DNA of 64,000 nt from Budorcas taxicolor (Eukaryota > Chordata > Mammalia > Artiodactyla > Bovidae). The stretch's first letter is position 1. Each line of letters opens with the position of its first letter. The position numbers and the translations under genes are program-made. The notes beneath the pieces were generated by a model. It saw only the letters and a program-made list of their open reading frames with translations. It made no database searches and was not told the DNA's origin. Shown in pieces: positions 31,420-41,279 of the stretch. The stretch spans positions 103,347,567 through 103,411,566 of the forward strand of contig NC_068912.1 in NCBI RefSeq assembly GCF_023091745.1. Direction: 5' to 3'.

Positions 31420-31790
31420 GCCTTCATCTGTTTATTCCTTTTCAATTCTCATATCAAGTATGCACATTAAAGATTATCCCCATTTTGCTTCGGAGAAAAC
31501 TAAGACTCGGAAAGTTTAAGAGTCTTAAAGTGACTCAACAAGTACTTTCTGAATACTCGCTCCATATCAACACCTCCAACACTCTGTAGACCTTAACACA
31601 GCTGATCCCACCACAGCCTATGATCTGCGTGGTCGCTGCCGCATCTCACAATTGGTGAGCCAAGATGCAGAGAGGGCAAGTGACTGTCCCAGAGTCACAC
31701 AGTGAACATGTAGGGGACACGGAAGTTGAGATTAGATGGTCTGGTTCCAGGGCTTCCTCTCCCCACTCCCACGCCATGCTGCATTCTGCA
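31420..31790 (+). mobile_element. Two MIR fragments in tandem
   Basis: First (31,420-31,545): TTATCCCCATTTTGCTTCGG..AACTAAGACTCGGAAAG. Second (31,545-31,790): TTTCTGAATACTCGCTCC..AGAGAGGGCAAGTGACTG..AGAGTCACACAGTGAACATG. Confidence 0.75.
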
Positions 31791-32480
31791 GGGTAAACCA
31801 GTCATGTGGAGTGGGCTAGGAGGTGGGGGGTAGGGTACTGGATTCCTTGGCACCTGGGGACCCTGGCTTCCTGCCAGTCAAATGGGGGCCCACTGCAAAT
31901 GAGGTCAAGGACACACAGGGTCAGTCTACCCATAGCTTCCCCAAGGGCCCCTAAGCCCGGGGAGATGGGAGAGGCCACCTCCCTCTTGCTTTCCCCGCCA
32001 GAGCTGAGTGAGCTAATCCTGGGGAGAAGACACATTAGTGCAGAAGAATCAGTCCCAGCCTGCTGTGCTGAGTCAGCAGGAAGTACAGCCCTGGCTCTGC
32101 TAGCTACGTGAGCCCCTGCACGGCCACCACGGCTGCCCGCCCACCCGCCGTGGGCACGCCCCCATGTGCCTGTTCCTGCTGACCTGCCCACTAGAGCACT
32201 CCCCAGCTCAGCAGTCCCGAGCCTCCCGCCCTGCCCCCTTTGCTAGCAACAGACCTGTTTTTCGTGCCATCCCCACTGGCCCCCATAGACAGCCACCTCC
32301 TCCAGCACAGATAACGAGCCCTCACCAGGACTGCCTCAGGAGGAGGGAGGGCTTGGGGGAATATAGGGAGTCTTTTCCCCACATCCAGCCACACTGTCAG
32401 GTCCGGAGAGGAGGGCTGCAGGCAGCTCAGGTAATCTAGGGGAGCCTGCTAGCAGTAGTGCCGCTCTCGGGGTAGTCAAC
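31791..32480. other. Unique-looking block with MAF/ETS element
   Basis: Repeat-free, moderate-to-high GC, with overlapping chance frames on both strands. It contains the T-MARE/ETS motif annotated separately. Confidence 0.4.
32066..32084 (+). promoter_or_regulatory. Perfect T-MARE (MAF/NF-E2/AP-1) abutting an ETS core
   Basis: TGCTGAGTCAGCA (32066-32078) is the full 13-bp palindromic T-MARE bound by small-Maf heterodimers (NF-E2, Nrf, Bach) and containing the AP-1 core TGAGTCA. It runs straight into GGAAGT, an ETS core. It lies in repeat-free sequence. Confidence 0.5.
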
Positions 32481-33130
32481 GCCATTCTGCTCGTCATCCC
32501 TGCCTCCAGCCTCCCTATTCCTGCCACTAGCACCGGGACCTTCACTGTCGCCACTGCCCAATGGCAAGGCTACTATAGGTTCTCCACTGATGCCACCGCC
32601 TGTACCACCACCACTTCCATGGGTCAGTTCTACCAGCTAAGACAAGCGGGTGTCAGCAAGACCATCAAAAAAGTACTGCCACTAATATCATAAGACATCA
32701 GGAAAATCACTTTGACCAACAGCATCACACCATTCTTATACCAACTGTACTCACGGTCACCACTATCCAAGGCAGCTGTCATTTTACCACCAAAAATACG
32801 ACCATCATTTGCAACTCCAGTACCACCCTTGCCTTTACCATGATCACCAACACCAACATCATTTATGCCAACACCATCACCATCACTCTTACCACTACCA
32901 TAATCAATACCATCATCACTGCCACTTTACCCACCGCCACCATTATGCCTTCTGTCCTCACCGTAACTCTACTCAGCACTACTAAGCTGGACACCACCAA
33001 TGCCAGCATCACCATCAGCGTAATCACTACCCTAACTGTAAACAATGCCAATGTCACCATAACTTCAGGCAACACCACTAAACACGGTACTACCAACATC
33101 TATATACCACCATCTCTATAACTGCGACGG
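32481..33130. repeat. Degenerate (ACC/ATC)n trinucleotide tract
   Basis: Imperfect ACC, ATC and CCA triplets, strongest at 32,820-33,110. The period-3 composition leaves open frames on both strands (93 codons plus, 78 codons minus) made of Thr/Ile/Asn or Val/Met/Leu; these are composition artefacts. Confidence 0.8.
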
Positions 33131-33639
33131 TCGCCACAGAGTGGTCAGCAATACCTTCCCCAACAGGAATACTCCGTCACCCGCAAACTGTCACTACCAT
33201 CACCTCTTTATTAAGATGGGAAGCATTTGCTCTTTACCTGAGCCTGTTTCTATGCCAGGCAGAATCGAAAACAACCATTGAAGGAAAGCAGAGTTCTTCT
33301 AACTTATTGTTCTGACTATATAATCATTTGCCCACTCACTTCCCATTAATGTCCTCCTCTGAACAGGCTTGATGGTTTGCTAAAATGGTCCATTTAGCGA
33401 TTCATAGAGGAACAGCCATGCATGCCTGAAAAACAGGAGCGGTTACAGGAGTCACTCCCTACTGTCTGTGACATCAAGGAGCCCAGCTCCCAACACCACA
33501 CACCTTTTTCCCTCCGCACCTCCCTCAGACATTCCGGGGCTCTGTAGATGTGTCTGTCTGTCCAAAGTAGACTTGATCCCTTCCCTTACCCAAGTTTGGT
33601 TCTGCTGTAGAAGAACAGAACAGAATGTAGCAAGAGGGC
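33131..33639. other. Unassigned unique-looking stretch
   Basis: No gene or repeat recognised. Confidence 0.35.
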
Positions 33640-33790
33640 TGGTCTGAGAGCCCTAGATCCAAGCCTTGGTTCCACCACTAACTCTCTGTGTGGCCTTAGC
33701 AAACCCACTTCCTTTTCTCTGCCCCAGTTTCCCCACCTGTAAAAGAAGGAACTTTGACTCTGGTGCTTGAAAGGTGTTTTGAACTGAGAC
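33640..33790 (+). mobile_element. MIR SINE
   Basis: CTTGGTTCCACCACTAACTCTCTGTGTGGCCTTAGC..CAGTTTCCCCACCTGTAAAAG (in pieces): clear MIR. Confidence 0.85.
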
Positions 33791-34514
33791 ACTCCTAGGA
33801 CAAATTTGAGCCCTTTTTCCAGAAGGTCCCTTCAAATGAGAAAAACAGAGGCTGCAAGTCATCTCTTGGTGTCTCCAATAGACTCCCCTGACCAGCATGT
33901 CCCAGGATCTCCAGGGAGACCTCCTGGAGCCCTGAGATGCTGCTGCCTGGGTGGGGTGGGATGTGAAGGGTTAAGCAGTCAGGGCTGTGCACGACAAAAC
34001 CTCTCAGATGAAAGACTGGTCCCAGAGAACGCCATGTGGCTGTTGTGGTTGGCAGGCCAGGGCAATGGGACCAGGCTAGGTCCCGAAGGAAATCCCCTCC
34101 TGGTCTCACCAGAACAAAGTGGTGTTTTACGAAAACGCCATTGTTCTTGGGCAAGTCTTTCCCATCTCAACATAAACCAGGAAGCAGTGCTTCCTTTCCT
34201 TGGGCGAGACCCCAAGGTCCCCTCCACCGGTCGATGTGGGGGGAGAAGAACAGAGTTTTCCTGCCTGGAGTGATCTGCCACAAAGCCCCTGCCCAGTGAT
34301 AGCCAAGGCTCCCCAAGGCTGGTGTGTGTATGAGCACGGAGGGCAGGCACATGTGCATGTGTGATGGAGTGAGGAGAGGAGAAGAAGCAAAGGGACACCC
34401 AGCCCAGTCTCTTGACTCCAAACAGAACTCTGTAGCAGGAGCCAGACTATGAAAGAGGTATCACTGCCCATCCATCTCCCCGCACCCCTGTGCCCCTCAG
34501 GCCCGTGCCCATCA
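33791..34514. other. Unique-looking, repeat-free block
   Basis: Overlapping frames of up to 155 codons (plus, 33806-34273) and 139 codons (minus) are open in GC-rich DNA. None has a recognisable domain, and both strands are open at once, which argues against coding. Confidence 0.4.
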
Positions 34515-34751
34515 GCGTGGCAATCTTGTTTCTGCCTATGGCCTTGGCACGCGCTGCTCCCTCTGCCTGGAACCCTCCACCCTTCACACCCTTGCTCCTT
34601 CTCATCACTTTGGTCTCTGTCCTAACATCATTGAAGACATAACTGTTGAATTACTTGCTCAGTGTCTGCCTTTCCTGACTCCATGAGGTCAAGGACAGTT
34701 GTGTCCATCTTGCTCATTGTTGCATCCCCGGCACCTACCATACGATAACAC

Positions 34752-34753
<2 letters not shown>
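34515..34753 (+). mobile_element. L2 LINE 3' fragment
   Basis: CTCCCTCTGCCTGGAACCC, CCTGACTCCATGAGGTCAAGGACAG and TTGCATCCCCGGCACCTACC (in pieces) are the L2 3' end. Confidence 0.8.

Positions 34754-34799
<46 letters not shown>
34754..34799. repeat. (TG)n microsatellite
   Basis: 46 bp of uninterrupted GT/TG at the end of the L2 fragment. Confidence 0.97.
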
Positions 34800-34802
<3 letters not shown>

Positions 34803-34934
34803 CAACCTTCACATCACCATGTCCACCCCATATAGAAAACATATAGAGGTCACAGCAGCCTCTCAGGCAAGGAAACCAAACTCAAGCTGGAAAATCAGAG
34901 GCTTTCAGCCCTTGGAGAGCAAGCATCCTGTCTA

Positions 34935-35055
34935 AACACTCCATTTTGCTGAAGGGGAAACAGAGGTGTAGAGCGTGGAAGGTCCTGGCCATTGGTCAGT
35001 AGGAACTGCTGAGCTAGACTCCAGGTCTCCTGATGCTAGAGCCATCAGACAGGAC
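34935..35055 (+). mobile_element. MIR fragment
   Basis: CTCCATTTTGCTGAAGGGGAAACAGAGG..GACTCCAGGTCTCCTGATG (in pieces). Confidence 0.6.
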
Positions 35056-35439
35056 TTCTTACCTGCTTTCCATGCTTGGGCACAGCCTGGTGCTATTTCT
35101 CTCACCTCTTCAGATGCAAAACCCGGCTTCTGCCACAGCTGAAATGTGCTCACCATGACTTTCCCACCTCCCTGAGAACTGACTTGCTGAAAATCCAAAG
35201 ATCCAAAGAAATCCCTCCATGGGGCTCGGAAACTTCCTTCTCCCCATCATCACCCCTGAACTTTCCGTCGGTCACGTTTATCAAGAGAAGGGTGAAACCA
35301 CTATCTGGGCATCCCTAGTGACCAGGGAGGCAGGTTTTTGGCTTTCTGTGCCTTGCCACTTCATTTTTTTCTTTCTTGCAATGAATACTTCTGCTCTTGT
35401 TTCTATAGCTTTTGCTTGAACAAGGAAGGCTTATTTGTT
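35056..35439. other. Unassigned unique-looking stretch
   Basis: No gene or repeat recognised. Confidence 0.35.
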
Positions 35440-35560
35440 TAAATCTTGGTGGATACAGAGAGAAGGAATAATAATACCTCTTCGTAGGAGTTGTTGGGAA
35501 GATTAAACAGGACGCTGTCCCAGCACAAGTAGATGCTTGATTAATGCCAGATTGTTTCCA
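35440..35560 (+). mobile_element. MIR fragment
   Basis: AATAATAATACCTCTTCGTAGGAGTTGTTGGGAAGATTAAACAGG (in pieces) is the MIR 3' half. Confidence 0.7.
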
Positions 35561-36409
35561 AAGTCTAAAAAGCTATGTAAACACAAGGAATTACTTTCTA
35601 GGCAAGGAGCATTTACAGACTGTTCCTTTTAAAAATGTGTGTTTAGGCCTTGTGAGGAAAGGAGGCAGAGTCCCTTTTAATAAGAGTTCCCCTGAGATTG
35701 GCTAGGCTGAGAAGTGTTAGGTGTTTTTTTTTCTATTCTTTGCAAAATAATGTATATTCCCAGGTAAGACATGAAAGCAAGCAAACGAAGTAGAGATGAA
35801 CAGGTAAACAGGGTTGATTGATACTAACACCAGTTCCCAAAGAGACAAAGAAACAGAGGTGCCTGCTGTGTTCATTGCATTCCTCTGAGGCTCCTGGATT
35901 TATCTCTTATCCCAGTCTAGTGGAGAGGACGCAAACAGATGGACTCTGTGCCTCTAAGCAAAGCAAGATAGAGAACAGATAAAATTCCTCCCAGATAGAC
36001 TTAGATAAGCAGCTAGTAAGGGATTTAACCACCACCCACCATCCACCCCAGGGTGGGAAAGAGGGGGATGCAAGAGGGCTCTTCTCCCGCCTCAAGTGCC
36101 TCTCAGAAAACCAAACAAAGAACTGTGATTTCCCACCTGAGAAGGAACAGCGGTTAGATTTCAGCCTCAACCCTCGAATTTCCCATGGAGATGCAGCCTA
36201 ACCTGCAAGGGGCCTATGGGTTTGCAGTCGCAAGTTCGAAGCTGCCTGTGATTCTTCCAAATCAAAACTAATGGCGCATCTCTTTACGCTATGCTGATGG
36301 AAAATTCCAGTCCGGTTATCAGTGGGAAGGTCTTCCCTGTTGTAAGGAGGCGCAAGGGTCTCAAAGGCTTAGGTTATGTCCAGAAAACAAGGGAACAACC
36401 TCTGGAGCT
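35561..36409. other. Repeat-free block with GATA cluster
   Basis: Unique-looking sequence. It holds the GATA motif cluster annotated separately and a FOX-like GTAAACA near 35,803. No coding frame called. Confidence 0.4.
35900..36008. promoter_or_regulatory. GATA motif cluster (5 WGATAR sites plus GATAAG in 109 bp)
   Basis: TTATCT 35900-35905 directly followed by CTTATC 35906-35911; AGATAG 35966-35971; AGATAA 35977-35982; AGATAG 35993-35998; AGATAA 36003-36008. The density is well above chance for a 6-bp degenerate motif, and the block is repeat-free. Occupancy and function are inference. Confidence 0.45.
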
Positions 36410-36574
36410 CTTTGTAGCTCCAAGTGTGGTCTGAGGACAGGCCTTATCAGAGTCCCGGGGCGCCTGTCAGAAGAGCAAAGTCTCAGGATCCACTCCAGGC
36501 CTGCTGAATCGGAATCTGTGTTATATCAAGATCCCCAGGTGATTCACATGAACGTTAATGTTTGAGAAGCACTG
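36410..36574 (+). mobile_element. hAT element of MER5A type
   Basis: CAAGTGTGGTCTGAGGACAGG..CTGCTGAATCGGAATCTG..CAGGTGATTCACATGAACG..TTTGAGAAGCACTG (in pieces) follows the MER5A order. No 8-bp TSD readable. Confidence 0.75.
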
Positions 36575-38003
36575 CAGACTATCTCCAAATACCCACCAGA
36601 GGCTGACAGCACTGTGGTTTTGGTGGATCAAAGGAACGTGGATGCCTGGGGCTGGGCCTCCTTAAGGGAACACCACAGCAGACACTGCCCTCCCTAATTC
36701 TGCCGGTTCCTCATTCCTCCCAGAACCTACCCAACCACCTCCCTTTCACTCCCCCTTCCCTGTCTTTCATCACAGCCCTCTCCCTAATCTCAGGCTTTCA
36801 ATCAACAAAAGCCTGAAAGACCAGTTATCTACTGGGGACTTGGAACTGCAGCTTCACCAACACCCCCTGAGGTGATGGAGCATAGAGGCACTGGCTCTCT
36901 GCTCTCTGCCTGGCAGGCAGGATGGCCGGATAGGGAGGAGGGACGAGGAGAAGAAAAACCACCAACACAAATCACACCTCAATCCATTATCCTGCCAGCC
37001 TTGTCATTCTTTAACTCTCGCTCTCAATTATATCTAGATTTAAGAGTATAACACAAAGGCTTATGCTGTAATTTTAATGGACTTGTTTTTAAGGGAAAAA
37101 ATGAGTCCCAGAATCCTAGAAATGATTACTTCTAAGACTCACAGGGACTTAATGTGCTCCTAGTTTAAAGATTAAAAAAAAATTTTTTAGCATCATTGGA
37201 ACGTGTCTCCTGCCCTTCTCTTTTATACAGAGAATCCCACTGTGTAAAGCAGAGATGGAGTTGCTTTAGCTGTCAGGTGGGGAGTACAGAACCCCAACTA
37301 GATGGTTTCTTCTCCCACAGCCCCAGCAGCCCTTGCAGCGAGGAAAACAGACCACAGGATCCGTGGAGCAAGGGCTGAAGAAACAACCTCAGCCCTCCCT
37401 CTACCCAACGCTGGAAGTCCCCTCATGGCCCCATTCCTCCCACCTCCACTCACTCACAGAGAAAACCCTCACAGGCAGCCAGACCCAATGCCCAGTTGTA
37501 TCCACTTCCTAAGTAATACCCCAGTTCACTTCTCTGTCACTTTCACCCAGAAATCCCAATTCTGCTCAGGGGACTGCAAGGAAAAGGTCTAGCTCCTCTC
37601 TCATATGATTTACAGAGCAACTCTCTCCTGGAGTCTCCTAACCAGACGAAACAGGTGCTTAAACCTATGATAAATGGGCAAATGGATGAAGAAATAACCA
37701 AATGATAGAGTGGATTGGAGGTTGGAAAAGGAAGAAAGAGAAAGATCAGTGGAATGAAATACCCTCCCCATTCTCTTTTAGACATCCTGTCACTTGAAAA
37801 CAGTCCTCTTAAAACGTATATAAGAAAAGTACAGCTTTGGGATCTGAACACAATACTCCAGAAAGACCTTAACCCAGTGTTTTTCAAATCCGTGTAACTA
37901 GTGAAAATCAATTTAATGGTTCTCAATCATCAGTTTGTTTAACGGAAGAACAGAATGGAAAAGAGAATACCATAAATCATCAACTTTTTCCATTTATACA
38001 TAC
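36575..38003. other. Unique-looking block
   Basis: About 1.4 kb, including an AT-rich part at 37,000-37,190. No gene or repeat recognised; short chance frames only. Confidence 0.4.
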
Positions 38004-38027
38004 GTGTGTGTGTGTGTGTGTGTGTGT
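38004..38027. repeat. Short (GT)n
   Basis: 24 bp of GT repeat. Confidence 0.95.
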
Positions 38028-38121
38028 AGGAATGTGTGTACTGGGTCATGATGTACAATGTATTTCTTACTGTAGGTCACAAGCCAAAACTAAAATGAAA
38101 ACCAGTGCTCTAACTCCATGA

Positions 38122-38330
38122 GTGTATGTGTGTGCTCAATCTGACTTTTTGTGACCCCATGGACTGTAGCCCACCAGGCTCCTCTGGAATCTTCCAGGCA
38201 AGAATACTGGAGCCAGATGCCATTTTCCTACTCCAGGGGATTTTCCCAAGCCAGGGATCAGACCTGCGTCTCTTGCATCTCCTGCACTGGCCGGCAGATT
38301 CTTTTACTACTGTGCCACCTGAGAAGCCCC
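38122..38330 (-). mobile_element. Bov-tA SINE with exact TSD
   Basis: Antisense Bov SINE, tail GTGTATGTGTGTGCTCAATC to head GTGCCACCTGAGAAGCCCC. TSD AACTCCATGA at 38112-38121 and 38331-38340, exact. It marks the right edge of the young-insertion desert. Confidence 0.93.
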
Positions 38331-38340
38331 AACTCCATGA

Positions 38341-38455
38341 ATAAGGCATCACAATAATCCCCATTTTCAGATGGGAAAAACTGAGACACAGGTCAATTAC
38401 TAACTTGCCTAAGGCCACCCAGCCAGTAAATGGCAGAGCTGAGACTGAAACAGGA
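38341..38455 (+). mobile_element. MIR fragment
   Basis: ATAATCCCCATTTTCAGATGGGAAAAACTGAGACACAGG..CACCCAGCCAGTAAATGGCAG (in pieces). Confidence 0.8.
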
Positions 38456-39990
38456 TGGGAGGGTGAAGGTTAAGAGGCGGTGTGATCCCAGAGCATGAAC
38501 TTAGAACCTCTCCACTCCATGGGCTTCAGAACAGGGACAAGCATGCCATACAGTCAGGGGGAGGATGGTGCAGGACCAAGCTTGGACCAGGGGCACCTAG
38601 AAGGACTTTCCTCTCACACACTAGACTCACATTCTCTTCCTCTGCTTGGGGCACTTGTAGACACCAGTGAGCTCTATTGGAAGGACAATACTGCTGATAC
38701 TCTGGGTCATAAGAGGCAGTGTCCTACCTCACAGAATCAACCTGTTCCTTCGACCCTGGGCAGAGGGCTTCAACCAGCCATGTGAAGGCTGAGTTACCCT
38801 ACGATTTGGTCCATGTTCCTCCACTGACTGGCAAAGATATGTGTGGAAGGCATTTCAAAAGCCTCATCAACAGCAAAGTTGACCTCAGTGCTACTGGTAC
38901 CTGACGAGAAAATCAGCTCCTCCATAATCCATGTCACATATTCTAAGGGATTCTTGATGCTTTAGTCTCATGGACATGCTGAGACTTTCTAGATCGCAAG
39001 TGCTCTATCAGACAAACACTGTAACTGTCTCTCAAATGCATATTACCGACAATCATCATCTCAGAACACCTCAACTTCTTCACCCGTGTGTCCCAAGGCC
39101 CCTCCTCCATTGTCAACCACGAGATAAATTTTAACAGCACTTGAATCTACTCCACTATAAAGAGAAGCCTACGATTTCGATGTATAAGGAAATGGGGTGC
39201 GGTAGATTCCAGACCCTGGCTGATGAACTCTTTTTTCCTTCCTCAATGCAGTTCTTATAACAGCAAAGTCTTATTTTAAGATTCTGTGTCTGTGGTGCTT
39301 TTCCCACAGTGTGCTCGGAGAGTCCTTCCTAGAGGGGAAATCTGGAGAGTTAGGTATGCCTTGACCTACATGAACCCATCTTGGCTTCCAATAATCCGTT
39401 CTTAGAAAAGGAACTTCTGGAATTTTGCCTAGGATTATCATAAGCTCAATGTACCATATTTTTCCCATGCTCAAATTGAGGCAGCATTTTTTTTTTAATT
39501 CCTTCCTGGAAACTCTCACCTCCCCAGAAGGGCCCCTGGAATAACCCATCTCTGCCCAGAGGGGCCTGGAACAAAGCAAAGGAAGCTGGGGGGTAGCTAA
39601 ATCTTGAACTTACTGGTAGCCGGGATTGTTCGGCTTCTCTGGTTTGAAGAGTGTTTTTCTTCATAGAGAAGGCAGGGCCCATTGGGTTCTGTTCTCTTCT
39701 ACAAAGATTAAGCCTGAGCCTTTTTTTTTTTCTTTTCCTCTCTCTTGTTCTCAACAGGGTTCAGAAAGTCTCTTCCATCTTCTTTAGGTCTCAGTGGTTC
39801 AGGGAGATGGGCCTCAGCTATACCTAGGAAGGGTTTATCGTTTCCATAGTCTAAGCCCCAAATCTGGGGCTGGCTCTGAGGAGCCCAAGCAAGGGAGGAG
39901 TGGGAGCCAGACAGGCACCTGGCCGTGGCACGGCCCGTTGGGGCGAGGGCCCGTCAGTCTTTATCAGGGGGAGATGCAGAGCTGCATCAA
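38456..39990. other. Unique-looking block
   Basis: About 1.5 kb without a recognised repeat except T-runs near 39,490 and 39,721-39,735. No coding frame convincing. Confidence 0.4.
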
Positions 39991-40004
39991 GGGAAGTGCA
40001 TGAG

Positions 40005-40215
40005 GGGCATCCCTCGTGGGCCAGAGGGTAAGAATCTGCCTTGCAATGCAGGGAATGCTGATTCGACCCCTGGTCCGGGAACTAAGATCCCACATGCCTC
40101 AGGGCAGCTAAGCCCATGTGCCACAACTAGACAGCCTGCGTGACACAACAAAGATCCTGCATGTTACAACTAATACCTGAAGCGGCCAAATAAATAAGTA
40201 TTTAAAAAAAAAAAC
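40005..40215 (+). mobile_element. tRNA-Glu-head SINE with TSD
   Basis: GGGCATCCCTCGTGGGCCAG..GTAAGAATCTGCC to AAATAAATAAGTATTTAAAAA tail. TSD GGGAAGTGCATGAG (39991-40004) and AGGAAAGTCCATGAG (40216-40230). Confidence 0.9.
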
Positions 40216-40230
40216 AGGAAAGTCCATGAG

Positions 40231-40370
40231 CTTTGGAGCCACACAGGCCCAGACAAATAATTTCGGATAACAATTTCTCCGCTCTCAGAATTGCTGGGAG
40301 GGTTAAATGAGATCTTGTTTGTTAACCCTACACACAGTAAGGATTTAACAAATTGCAGTTGATCTTGTTT
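40231..40370 (+). mobile_element. MIR fragment
   Basis: CTTTGGAGCCACACAGGCCC..ATTGCTGGGAGGGTTAAATGAG..CACACAGTAAGGATTTAAC (in pieces). Confidence 0.7.
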
Positions 40371-40609
40371 TAATTATTTTTGCTGTGATTTAAAGAGCTC
40401 TGATTATCCCAAACTCTCCAGCAAGCCTTCCAGGCCTACTGTGACTTTCCTGACCCCAAGATCTCCTCCCTCTGTCTCCTCCAGCACATAAACACCACAA
40501 GCCAGAGCAGGCTGGGCTCACTATGGCCCTGGCTCCCAAGTTCCCTAGTGATGAATCAGGCTTCTCAGATCTCTGTCCTTACAGATTTGGGCAGGGACCT
40601 CATCCAGCC
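40371..40609. other. Unassigned spacer
   Basis: No feature recognised. Confidence 0.3.
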
Positions 40610-40800
40610 ATACTTGTATTATAGGAGGAGCATTGGGCTCGGGGGACAATGGACTAGGGGCCCATCCCGACTCTCCACTGAGCCTCAGTGTGCTCAAAAT
40701 AACAGACCCCGCTTCACTGGGTTCCTATGAAAGTTATTAAGGGAAAGTACCCAGCTCAGGATCTGATACAAAGTGGGAACTCAAGAAAGCTGGCTCAGTT
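40610..40800 (+). mobile_element. MIR fragment
   Basis: GAGCCTCAGTGTGCTCAAAATAACAGACCC..GAAAGTTATTAAGGG..CTGATACAAAGTGGGAACTC (in pieces). Confidence 0.6.
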
Positions 40801-41279
40801 TCAACCTTGATGTCTGAGTGCCTGGCGTCCTTCTGAGAATTATAGGAGGCAGGTATACTGAGCTGTGGGATGGGGAGGGGTGTGTATGTATGGAGATGAG
40901 GGGGCAGAGAGAAAGTGAGTGGTCTTGGAAATAGAGACTTTTCCTCAATAACTCACTGGCAGTTCCTGGCAGAAAATCTGCCCCTAAGGGACTCTAGCTG
41001 GGCCTGTGATGTGGATGAGAAAGAGAGTGGAATTGAGAGATGATAAAGATGAGGCCTTTTCAGGAAGCCCAGAGACCAAAGCTCCATGACCTGTCAATGA
41101 AGAAGACGGGATTGGAGCCCAAGTATGTCTGTCTAAAGTCCATGCCCTTTTAACTTCCAGAGGCTGTTCAGGCAGAAGGTGTGGCCTTTCCAAGGGAACC
41201 AAGGACAACTCTCTTACTGTCCAGATACATCAGTGGACACCGAAAACCCAGGTTGGCTGCTGTGATCGCAGACCTTACA
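40801..41279. other. Unassigned stretch
   Basis: Possible MIR scrap at 41,055-41,155 (GGATTGGAGCCCAAGTATGTC). No gene. Confidence 0.3.

Noticed and set aside
33806..34398. Overlapping 155-codon (plus) and 139-codon (minus) frames
   Set aside because: Both strands are open over the same interval, a sign of composition rather than coding; no domain recognised.
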